Shown here: piece by piece, positions 23,479 to 30,159 of the stretch
Position numbering within the stretch: position 1 is the stretch's first letter
How the letters are laid out: each line of letters starts with the position of its first letter
NCBI GenBank assembly: GCA_964585485.1
Contig: CAZPDS010000015.1
Location: 1 to 43,316 of the forward strand
DNA: 43,316 nt
Direction: 5' to 3'
Source: CALGYY01 sp964585485
Lineage (GTDB): Bacteria; Bacteroidota; Bacteroidia; Bacteroidales; CAIWKO01
Notes under the pieces: generated by a model
Databases searched by the model: none
What the model was told of the DNA's origin: nothing
What the model saw: only the letters and a program-made list of their open reading frames with translations
Program-made: the position numbers and the translations under genes

Positions 23479-24024
23479 TTAAATAAAGAGTTGAACTTTC
23501 GATTCGCTGGCGTCGGCAATATACGTGGCCACACCAACAATTTTCACGTTGGGATAGTCGATCATTTCTTCTTTTTTGAAGCCCATGAGGTTCATCGACA
23601 TTTCGCAGATATTGATTTCAACGCCCAGTTCGGCGGCCGATTTGAAGAGTTCCTGGAGGGACGCCACTTTGTGCTTGTTCATAATTCCCTTGATCATAGA
23701 GGTTCCCATTCCGCACATGTGCATTTGGGAAAGTTTGAGTTTCCCGGCACCTTTGGGCAACATCATACCAAACATCTTCTCCATAAAGGACTTTCCGCTC
23801 ACGGACTTTTTTGGGTCGCGCAGGGCGGCCGTTCCCCAAAAGGTAAAAAACAACTTCACCTTCATATCGTAGGCTGCTGCTCCGGTGGAAATGATCATGG
23901 CGGCGATAATTTTGTCCAGATCGCCGGAGAAGACTACCATCGACAATTGATCCTTGGTTCCTTTTTCAATCTTACCGAGGCGTTTCTGCAGGTCGGCCAA
24001 TTGAAGTTCAAGTTCTGCGCTCAT
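23479..24024 (-). CDS. DsrE2-like (DrsE_2) sulfur-transfer protein
   Basis: A 181-residue protein of the DsrE/DsrF/DrsH-like family (PF13686 type). After an amphipathic first 20 residues comes the strand VVFSGDLDKIIAAMIISTGA, then KLFFTFWGTAALRDP, and the conserved cysteines C104 (MHMCGMGT) and C140 (NICEMSMNLMGF). Members bind persulfides and exchange sulfur with TusA. It is first in the minus-strand operon, 22 bases before tusA, with a -7 promoter element at 24047-24054. ATG 24024 is chosen because the longer frame runs through the promoter. Confidence 0.88.
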   Translation of the reverse strand: MSAELELQLADLQKRLGKIEKGTKDQLSMVVFSGDLDKIIAAMIISTGAAAYDMKVKLFFTFWGTAALRDPKKSVSGKSFMEKMFGMMLPKGAGKLKLSQMHMCGMGTSMIKGIMNKHKVASLQELFKSAAELGVEINICEMSMNLMGFKKEEMIDYPNVKIVGVATYIADASESKVQLFI

Positions 24025-24046
24025 AATGTTTGATTTAAGATTTTCA

Positions 24047-24054
24047 CAAAGATA
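24047..24054 (-). promoter_or_regulatory. -7 promoter element of the DsrE2-tusA-qmo-like operon
   Basis: Reads TATCTTTG on the minus strand, 22 bases before the DsrE2 ATG. No TTTG is present at -33, which would suit an activated promoter. The palindrome at 24109-24124 is centred about 75 bases upstream of the expected transcript start. Confidence 0.6.
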
Positions 24055-24108
24055 TCCGAACTTCAGCGAAATCCAGCACCCCGGACTGTGCATTATACGT
24101 TTTGATTT

Positions 24109-24124
24109 TGTGACATACATCACA
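24109..24124. promoter_or_regulatory. Perfect CRP-type operator palindrome
   Basis: TGTGACATACATCACA is an exact TGTGA-N6-TCACA site, the consensus bound by CRP and CRP-like members of the Crp/Fnr family. It lies between the DsrE2 operon and a divergent Crp/Fnr gene whose recognition helix (SRESISR) carries the Arg-Glu-x3-Arg set used by CRP. It is about 38 bases upstream of the regulator's expected transcript start and about 75 upstream of the operon's. Confidence 0.7.
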
Positions 24125-24140
24125 GTATTCAAAAAACGCT

Positions 24141-24148
24141 TATCTTTA
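24141..24148 (+). promoter_or_regulatory. Candidate -7 element of the Crp/Fnr gene
   Basis: TATCTTTA, one mismatch from TAnnTTTG, 21 bases before ATG 24170. The -33 position is replaced by the end of the CRP-type palindrome, so the regulator may control its own gene. Confidence 0.4.
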
Positions 24149-24169
24149 CAAAGGTTCCAAATCCCCGGT

Positions 24170-24856
24170 ATGAAAACAAGAAAACATCACTGCCAGCAGT
24201 GTCCGATGAAATCGGCGGCGGCGGAATATTTAACCCAAGATCAGCTAGAAACCCTGGAGAACAAACGGGCGGAAGTCCGTTTTAAAAAAGGGGAAATAAT
24301 TTTTCGTGAGGATGCGCTTTCGCTGAACATTGCTTACTTGCAGTGCGGCATTGCCAAGTTGCACATGCGGGGCCCGGCGGGGGAAAAAATTCTTCGCATA
24401 GTGAAAGCCCCGGCCTACCTGGGTATTCCGACCTCTATTGGCGACAAGGTGAATCAATTTTCCGCCACGGCGCTGATCGAAACGACAGTTTGTTTTATTG
24501 ACCTTCAGCTTTTCCAACGTTTCATCTTTCAGAACGGGCGTTTTGCCTACGAGATCATTGCTGAATTATGCCGCAACGAATTGTTTGATTACCGGCGCTC
24601 CACCAGTCAGTCGCAAAAGCAGGTTCCAGGCATGTTAGCCGAAACCCTGTTGTGCTTCTCGGAGCATATTTACGAAGCTGATCAGTTTGTGTTCCCGCTC
24701 ACGCGCAGTGAAATCGGCGATATGGTGGGTACTTCGCGGGAAAGTATCAGCCGGGCCATGAGTGATCTGGTGCATGAGGGCATTATTGAATTCAACACAC
24801 GGGAATTGATCATTCGGGATAAGGAGCGATTACGTAAGATCAGTGACAAGGGGTAA
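24170..24856 (+). CDS. Crp/Fnr-family transcription regulator with partial FNR cysteine set
   Basis: A 228-residue regulator. An N-terminal HCQQC (C8, C11) aligns with HCxDC of E. coli FNR (C20, C23). A cyclic-nucleotide-type beta roll spans about 30-120, in which C108 of IETTVCFID aligns with FNR C122; the FNR C29 position is alanine. A long dimer helix is followed by a winged helix with recognition helix GTSRESISRAMSDL (R190, E191, S194, R195). ATG 24170 is chosen because the frame upstream crosses the operator and promoter. It is divergent from the DsrE2-tusA-qmo-like operon and is its probable regulator. Whether it binds an FeS cluster, heme or another ligand is unknown. Confidence 0.88.
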   Translation: MKTRKHHCQQCPMKSAAAEYLTQDQLETLENKRAEVRFKKGEIIFREDALSLNIAYLQCGIAKLHMRGPAGEKILRIVKAPAYLGIPTSIGDKVNQFSATALIETTVCFIDLQLFQRFIFQNGRFAYEIIAELCRNELFDYRRSTSQSQKQVPGMLAETLLCFSEHIYEADQFVFPLTRSEIGDMVGTSRESISRAMSDLVHEGIIEFNTRELIIRDKERLRKISDKG

Positions 24857-24874
24857 TCAGGTAGAATGAATATT

Positions 24875-24907
24875 GTTATATTATAAGTATAACTGCCCGA
24901 TTTTTTT
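24875..24907 (+). terminator. Weak candidate terminator after the Crp/Fnr gene
   Basis: GTTATA and TATAAC form a 6-base AT stem with a 7-base loop, followed after 8 bases by a run of seven T. The stem is weak and the T-run distant. Confidence 0.25.
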
Positions 24908-24977
24908 GAGAATTGGGGTAACTTTTCGAGGGAATTAACGTATTGTGTTCATTGGATTTTGTGTGTAACTTGCGCCA

Positions 24978-26051
24978 ATGAATTTTTTGACCCTGCTGTT
25001 ATATCCTTTTGCACTTCTATACGGGCTGGCTGTTTTCATCCGGAATGCCTTGTTCAATGCCGGTGTTTTCAAGCAAACCGGCTTTGACGTGCCCATCATT
25101 AGCGTTGGGAATCTTTCGGCCGGAGGTACGGGGAAAACGCCGCATATTGAATATTTGATACGTTTGCTTCAGCCTCATTTCCCACACTTGAGTACGCTGA
25201 GCCGCGGTTACGGGCGTAAAACCAAGGGATACCGTTTGGCGGAAGCGGGCAGTTCCGCGGCCGAGATCGGGGATGAGCCCTGCCAGTTTATAAAAAACTT
25301 TACGGATCTTCGTGTTGCCGTTGACGAACAGCGGGTGCACGGCATCCGGCAGTTGTTGACCCTGGAGCCGCCGTCTGACTTTGTCTTGCTTGATGATGCT
25401 TTTCAACACCGCTATCTGAAACCGGGCCTCTCCATCCTGCTGACGGATTATTTCAAGCCGTATTACGAAGACCATCTGCTTCCGGCGGGGCGCCTACGAG
25501 AGCAGCGCAGCGCGGCCATCCGTGCCAACATCATTGTTGTAACCAAGTGTCCGGCCATCCTTTCGCCCATTACACGCAACAGCATACTTCACAAAATTAA
25601 CCCTGCGGCGCATCAGCACGTGTACTTTTCATATCTGCGTTACAGTCCGCTTCGGGCGCTGAATCCCGACAATCATCCGGTGCCCGAAAACGATCGCAAG
25701 TATTATGCGATTCTGCTGGTAGCGGGCATTGCCAACCCGTACCCCTTGGAAGAGCACCTGAAACGCAGTTGCATTGATCTGGAATCCTGCATGTTCCCCG
25801 ATCATCACAATTACAAGCGCGAAGACCTTCGGATGATCCGCGAAAAATTTTGTAATATTGTAGGCAAAAACAAGATTATTGTCACGACGGAAAAAGACCG
25901 CATGAAGCTGGAAGTGCCGGAACTCAGGGACATTATCAAGGACCTTCCGGTGTTTTATCAGCCGGTCGAAGTGGATTTTTTCAAAGAGGACAAAGCTTGG
26001 TTTGACAAACAAATTCTTGAGTATGCTGGAAAAGATCAACGAAAGCGTTAA
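24978..26051 (+). CDS. lpxK: Tetraacyldisaccharide 4'-kinase LpxK
   Basis: A 357-residue inner-membrane-associated kinase that phosphorylates the lipid A precursor DS-1-P at the 4' position. The N-terminal hydrophobic segment (FLTLLLYPFALLYGLAVFI) is the membrane anchor. The Walker A motif GNLSAGGTGKTP is at residues 44-55. Also typical are LSRGYGRKTKGY, the GDEP motif, LLDDAFQHRYLKP and LLPAGRLRE. The length fits Bacteroidetes LpxK. Its 3' end overlaps the phosphorylase start by 29 bases. Confidence 0.95.
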   Translation: MNFLTLLLYPFALLYGLAVFIRNALFNAGVFKQTGFDVPIISVGNLSAGGTGKTPHIEYLIRLLQPHFPHLSTLSRGYGRKTKGYRLAEAGSSAAEIGDEPCQFIKNFTDLRVAVDEQRVHGIRQLLTLEPPSDFVLLDDAFQHRYLKPGLSILLTDYFKPYYEDHLLPAGRLREQRSAAIRANIIVVTKCPAILSPITRNSILHKINPAAHQHVYFSYLRYSPLRALNPDNHPVPENDRKYYAILLVAGIANPYPLEEHLKRSCIDLESCMFPDHHNYKREDLRMIREKFCNIVGKNKIIVTTEKDRMKLEVPELRDIIKDLPVFYQPVEVDFFKEDKAWFDKQILEYAGKDQRKR

Positions 26052-26835
26052 TTACATCCGCCAGCGCGCGGACTTCACCCCGGAAGTTGGAATAATCTTA
26101 GGCACCGGTTTGGGTGGTTTGGTTAACGAAATAGAGACAAACTTTACAATACCGTATTCTGAAATTCCGCATTTCCCGGTTTCAACCGTTAAGGGTCATA
26201 AGGGGCAATTAATCTTCGGTACCCTGGGCGGAAAGAAGGTGGTTGCGATGCAGGGGCGGTTTCATTTTTACGAAGGGTACACCATGCAGGAGCTCACCTT
26301 TCCCATCCGGGTGATGAAATTCCTGGGTATACAATTGCTGGTGGTATCGAATGCCAGCGGTGGTATGAATCCATCCTTCAGTGTCGGTGATATCATGTTA
26401 ATCAGCGATCACATCAACCTAATGCCCACCAATCCGCTGATTGGAAAAAACTACGATGAACTTGGGCCTCGTTTTCCGGACATGCACGAAGCCTACGATA
26501 AAAAACTACTTGAAAAAGCAAGGAACATCGCTGAGGCGAACAAACTCAGGGTTCAGCAGGGCGTGTACGCGGGTGTTTCGGGCCCCTGTTTCGAGACCCC
26601 GGCCGAATACAAGTATTTCTGGACCATTGGTGCCGACTGCGTTGGAATGTCTACCGTACCGGAAGTTATTGTGGCGCGGCATATGGAGATACCGGTCTTT
26701 GCCCTGTCGGTAATTACGGATTTGGGCGTGGTGGGACGTGTTTGCGAGGTATCGCACGAGGAAGTGCTGAAAGCCGCGGCTGACGCTGAACCCAAGATGA
26801 CGCTGATCTTGAAAGAGCTGCTTCGGGAACTCTAA
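26023..26835 (+). CDS. punA: Purine nucleoside phosphorylase (trimeric PNP family)
   Basis: A 270-residue enzyme that splits inosine or guanosine with phosphate into base and ribose-1-phosphate. Motifs: GIILGTGLGGL near the start, VKGHKGQLIFG, QGRFHFYEGY, VVSNASGGMNP and GVSGPCFETPAEY. These are the trimeric PNP family hallmarks, distinct from hexameric DeoD. ATG 26023 gives the normal N-terminus; an earlier TTG would extend further into lpxK. The gene starts within the end of lpxK, implying translational coupling. Confidence 0.93.
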   Translation: MLEKINESVNYIRQRADFTPEVGIILGTGLGGLVNEIETNFTIPYSEIPHFPVSTVKGHKGQLIFGTLGGKKVVAMQGRFHFYEGYTMQELTFPIRVMKFLGIQLLVVSNASGGMNPSFSVGDIMLISDHINLMPTNPLIGKNYDELGPRFPDMHEAYDKKLLEKARNIAEANKLRVQQGVYAGVSGPCFETPAEYKYFWTIGADCVGMSTVPEVIVARHMEIPVFALSVITDLGVVGRVCEVSHEEVLKAAADAEPKMTLILKELLREL

Positions 26836-26847
26836 GCAGCTCTTTTC
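26813..26847. terminator. Bidirectional terminator between the PNP and carboxyltransferase genes
   Basis: AAGAGCTGCTT and AAGCAGCTCTT form an 11-base perfect stem with a 10-base loop, followed by TTC on the plus strand and TTC on the minus strand. The stem includes the last codons of the PNP gene and serves two convergent genes. Confidence 0.7.
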
Positions 26848-26856
26848 TACTGGTCG

Positions 26857-28566
26857 CTATTCGCGGCCCCAGCCATCATAATTGTACAAACCATCCAACA
26901 ACCGCTGCTGCTTCTCCTCCGTGCTCAGATTATTATAGGCCGCCTTTTCCTTTTCAATTTTCTGGCGTTTTTCCTCTTCCACTTTATGGATTTCTGCGAG
27001 ATATTTTGCTTCGATTTTACCTTTCAGAAAATCCGTGGCCACCGCAGGAAATAATTCCAACAGCAACTCTTCCTTCTCATTCTGCGCCAGTTTCACATCG
27101 CCATATTCCGGGAAAACGGGATTATCCTGCTTTTTATAATTCCTGGTATCATAAGGCGTTTCTTCGTAAACGCCGGCGATTTTATAGCGAAATTCCGGAT
27201 CCACGGGGACCGGTGTTTTACCATAGAGGCCCTTCACCAGGTTGACGAACTGTATCGATTTGTTGGTATAGAAGGGCTGGCCTTTGTTTTCGTCAATCAC
27301 ACAGTTCACGGCCTGAACGCCCACAATCTGACTGGTGGGGGTCACCAGGGGCGGGCAACCGGCGGCCATACGAACCGTCGGAATAACCTCGAGGGTGCGC
27401 GGAAGCAAGTCCTCAAGCTTCAATTGCTTGAGCTGAGCCAGCATATTGGTGTACATACCCCCGGGAATTTCAGCCATCTGAACGGCCAGGTCGGGGGCGG
27501 GGAAATTGAAGTGCTTTTCGATCGCCTGACAGGTTTGAATCAGCTCAATTTCTTTATCTTGTTTGGCCAGGTCAATGGCCATATCAAACATATTATCGAT
27601 CACCGTGGGCAAGCTATCCCTGGTCAGATCAAAATCAATGGGGAACAATTTATACGAATCGAAATCCGCCATTTCGGAGCGGATGGCCTTCAGTTCGGCG
27701 TTGATTTTCGCCACGGCTTCCAGGTTAACCCCTGTATCAATGCCCAGTTTGGTGCAGAAGATCTGAATAATCTCAAACGAAGGGGCGGCCGGACCGCCGG
27801 CAAAACAACCAATAGCGGTATCCAGGATATCGACCCCGTTCATGATCGCCATCAGACTGGATGCGAGGCCATATCCGGGGGTGCAATGCGTATGAAAATC
27901 AATCGGGACCTTTGTTTCCTCCTTCAGCATGCGCATGAGTCGTCCGGTTTTGCCCGGAGGAATCAGGCCCGCCATATCCTTAATGCTAATCATGTCGGCG
28001 CCCATGGCTTCCGCTGTCCTGGCTTTTTCCAAAAAATACTCCTTAGAAAAAATATTGCTCTTCAGGCGGCGACCGTGCAACAGTGCCTTAAACCGATCAA
28101 GGGCAGAAAAATGGGGATCAACCGTATAACAAACCGTTGCGTCGGCAATTCCCCCGTTCTTTTTTACATACTGGATGGTTGAACGGATGTTATCCATGTC
28201 GTTCAGGGCATCGAAAATACGCATGATCCCAATGCCGGATTGGACGGCATTCCGGTTGAAGCCTTCAATGACCTCTTCAGGATAAGGATTATAGCCAAAC
28301 AAGTTCCGTCCGCGGGAAAGAGCGGTGAGCTGAGAAACGTCGCCCACGATGGCTTTGATTTTCTCCAGGCGCTCCCAGGGATCTTCCTTTAAATAGCGCA
28401 TAATTGAATCCGGAACGGCACCGCCCCATACTTCCATTGCATAAAAATGTGCATCCCTGTACAACGGCAACACCCTGTCGACCTGCACCTGGTTCATGCG
28501 GGTAGCAAACAGCGACTGCTGGCCATCCCTCAGCGTAACATCCCGGATTAAAAGTTTTCTGCTCAT
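26857..28566 (-). CDS. Biotin-dependent carboxyltransferase, pyruvate/oxaloacetate type (OadA/PycB/transcarboxylase 5S)
   Basis: A 569-residue carboxyltransferase. Motifs: RDVTLRDGQQS at the start, the lysine motif MISIKDMAGL (carbamylated lysine) and the metal-binding FHTHCTPGYG, then the PYC-type C-terminal domain. It has no biotinyl domain; the tail is a charged helical segment ending NYDGWGRE. It therefore needs a separate carrier, and a biotin carrier gene lies 3.2 kb away on the other strand. It moves CO2 between biotin and pyruvate/oxaloacetate. No OadB/OadG-like membrane subunits are present, favouring a transcarboxylase or pyruvate carboxylase role over a sodium-pumping decarboxylase. 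ATG 28566 is preferred to the TTG one codon earlier. Confidence 0.88.
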   Translation of the reverse strand: MSRKLLIRDVTLRDGQQSLFATRMNQVQVDRVLPLYRDAHFYAMEVWGGAVPDSIMRYLKEDPWERLEKIKAIVGDVSQLTALSRGRNLFGYNPYPEEVIEGFNRNAVQSGIGIMRIFDALNDMDNIRSTIQYVKKNGGIADATVCYTVDPHFSALDRFKALLHGRRLKSNIFSKEYFLEKARTAEAMGADMISIKDMAGLIPPGKTGRLMRMLKEETKVPIDFHTHCTPGYGLASSLMAIMNGVDILDTAIGCFAGGPAAPSFEIIQIFCTKLGIDTGVNLEAVAKINAELKAIRSEMADFDSYKLFPIDFDLTRDSLPTVIDNMFDMAIDLAKQDKEIELIQTCQAIEKHFNFPAPDLAVQMAEIPGGMYTNMLAQLKQLKLEDLLPRTLEVIPTVRMAAGCPPLVTPTSQIVGVQAVNCVIDENKGQPFYTNKSIQFVNLVKGLYGKTPVPVDPEFRYKIAGVYEETPYDTRNYKKQDNPVFPEYGDVKLAQNEKEELLLELFPAVATDFLKGKIEAKYLAEIHKVEEEKRQKIEKEKAAYNNLSTEEKQQRLLDGLYNYDGWGRE

Positions 28567-28694
28567 CAAGCTAAAATGTTAATATAATGAAACTTACTTT
28601 TGTTATTTGATTCACAATCAGTGGCGTAAAATTAGGTAAATAGTTTCATTTAAGAATCATAACTTAAAAAAAAACTGCCGGTAGAATAATTTTA

Positions 28695-28702
28695 TAATTT
28701 TG
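28695..28702 (+). promoter_or_regulatory. -7 promoter element of pgk
   Basis: TAATTTTG matches TAnnTTTG, 18 bases before ATG 28721. An in-frame TTG at 28700 belongs to this element and is not the start codon. Confidence 0.6.
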
Positions 28703-28720
28703 CTCAAAAATCCCAGCATT

Positions 28721-29929
28721 ATGAATCCACTTCCCCGCACCATCAGTAATGTAAATTTTAAGAATAAACGGGTACTGATCCGCGTAGATTTTAACGTCCC
28801 GCTGGATCACAACCGTCAGATCACCGACGACACCCGAATCAGGGAGAGCATCCCTACCATTAAAAAAGTGTTGAACGACGGTGGCTCCGTGATTTTGATG
28901 TCGCACCTGGGCCGTCCCAAAGGTGGGTTTGAGAACGACTATTCGCTAACGCCCATTGTTCCTCGCCTGACGCAGCTTTTAAACAAAAACATCATCTTCA
29001 CGCGTGATCTTTTCGGGCAAAAAACCAAGGATGTATGTTCTAAGCTGGCCCCGGGCGATGTGGTATTATTGGAGAATCTTCGTTTTTATCCGGAAGAAGA
29101 AGGCGCCTCGGAAAAGTTTGCCAAGGAACTGGCCTCCCTGGGCGACGCCTATATTAACGATGCGTTTGCCACCTCGCATCGGCGGCACACCTCCACGGCT
29201 GTCATTGCGAAATTTTTCCCAAAAGCAAAGTATTTTGGAATGTTGATGCAAAGCGAACTGGAGAATTTGGATCACATTTTACAGGAAACCGACAACAATG
29301 CGCCTTTCACGGCCATCATCGGAGGCGCCAAAGTTTCCACCAAGATTATGATTTTGAAAAACCTCATTGACAAGGTGGACAACATCATTATTGGCGGCGG
29401 CATGGCTTTTACCTTTATTAAGGCCCTGGGCGGCAAGGTAGGCGATTCGCTGATTGAAGAAGACCGCCTGCCCGAAGTAAAAGAAATGGTGCAGACGATG
29501 ATGCTCAAGGGCGTTAATCTATATTTGCCGACCGACGCCATTATTTCCGATGCCTTTTCCGACGAGGCAAATATTAAGGAAAGTGCCGCCGATAATATCA
29601 AGGCCGGATGGATGGGGCTGGACATCGGCAAGAAAAGCTGCAAGCGGTTTGCCGAGATCATCAATAAATCGGAAACCATTTTATGGAACGGTCCGATGGG
29701 TGTTTTTGAATTATCGCATTTTAAACAGGGCACCAAAGCGGTAGCCATCGCGGTGGCCAGCGCGACCATCAGCGGATCCTACTCGCTGATTGGCGGCGGC
29801 GATTCGGTGGCGGCCATCAATATGTACAACCTCGCCGATCAGATCAGCTATGTTTCTACCGGCGGCGGTGCCATGCTGGAATACATTGAAGGACGGGAAT
29901 TGCCTGGTGTTAAAGCCATTCTGGAATAA
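28721..29929 (+). CDS. pgk: Phosphoglycerate kinase
   Basis: A 402-residue glycolytic kinase (1,3-bisphosphoglycerate + ADP to 3-phosphoglycerate + ATP). Motifs: VLIRVDFNVPLD (PGK signature), VILMSHLGRPKG, the hinge region GGAKVSTKI, and the C-terminal nucleotide loop GGGDSVAAI. Length is normal for the family. It has its own promoter and an AT-rich terminator, so it is probably monocistronic, standing between the two carboxyltransferase transcription units. Confidence 0.97.
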   Translation: MNPLPRTISNVNFKNKRVLIRVDFNVPLDHNRQITDDTRIRESIPTIKKVLNDGGSVILMSHLGRPKGGFENDYSLTPIVPRLTQLLNKNIIFTRDLFGQKTKDVCSKLAPGDVVLLENLRFYPEEEGASEKFAKELASLGDAYINDAFATSHRRHTSTAVIAKFFPKAKYFGMLMQSELENLDHILQETDNNAPFTAIIGGAKVSTKIMILKNLIDKVDNIIIGGGMAFTFIKALGGKVGDSLIEEDRLPEVKEMVQTMMLKGVNLYLPTDAIISDAFSDEANIKESAADNIKAGWMGLDIGKKSCKRFAEIINKSETILWNGPMGVFELSHFKQGTKAVAIAVASATISGSYSLIGGGDSVAAINMYNLADQISYVSTGGGAMLEYIEGRELPGVKAILE

Positions 29930-29937
29930 AAAAACAG

Positions 29938-29956
29938 ATTAGAAAAATCTAATTTT
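29938..29956 (+). terminator. Intrinsic terminator of pgk
   Basis: ATTAGA, loop AAAA, TCTAAT, then further T residues; 8 bases after the stop codon. AT-rich stem of 6 pairs. Confidence 0.55.
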
Positions 29957-30011
29957 CATCACTTTAACATTTTTTAAAAGAAATCCGGTGACGTATCGGA
30001 TCATATTTATA

Positions 30012-30019
30012 TACCTTTG
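30012..30019 (+). promoter_or_regulatory. -7 promoter element of the acyl-CoA carboxyltransferase operon
   Basis: TACCTTTG matches TAnnTTTG. It lies 140 bases before ATG 30160, giving a leader that contains the hairpin at 30090-30124. Confidence 0.5.
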
Positions 30020-30089
30020 GCTACTTTTTCAAGCTTTTTGGGACGAAATGACAATTGTGCTTGACCATATTTACGGCTAAAAATAACCA

Positions 30090-30124
30090 CCTATGAAGGT
30101 CGGAGCGTATCCGGTTTTCATAGG
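30090..30124 (+). ncRNA. Strong leader stem-loop before the carboxyltransferase gene
   Basis: CCTATGAA at 30090-30097 pairs with TTCATAGG at 30117-30124. The helix continues without a break through three G-U pairs and CGGA/TCCG to a GCGTA loop, making 15 contiguous pairs. The G-U pairs exist only in the plus-strand RNA, so it is probably an RNA structure. A GTTTTT run starts 6 bases after it, so it could also act as an attenuator. No known riboswitch family was recognised. Confidence 0.55.
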
Positions 30125-30159
30125 CTAACTGTTTTTAAAAACCACAAAAAAACCTGTAT

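Noticed and set aside
26002..26022. Earlier TTG start for the purine nucleoside phosphorylase
   Set aside because: The seven extra residues are lpxK sequence read in another frame, and ATG 26023 gives the usual N-terminus.
28606..28622. FNR-like TTGAT...ATCA sequence between the carboxyltransferase and pgk
   Set aside because: The half-sites are 5 bases apart instead of 4 and one end mismatches, so it does not fit the FNR consensus.
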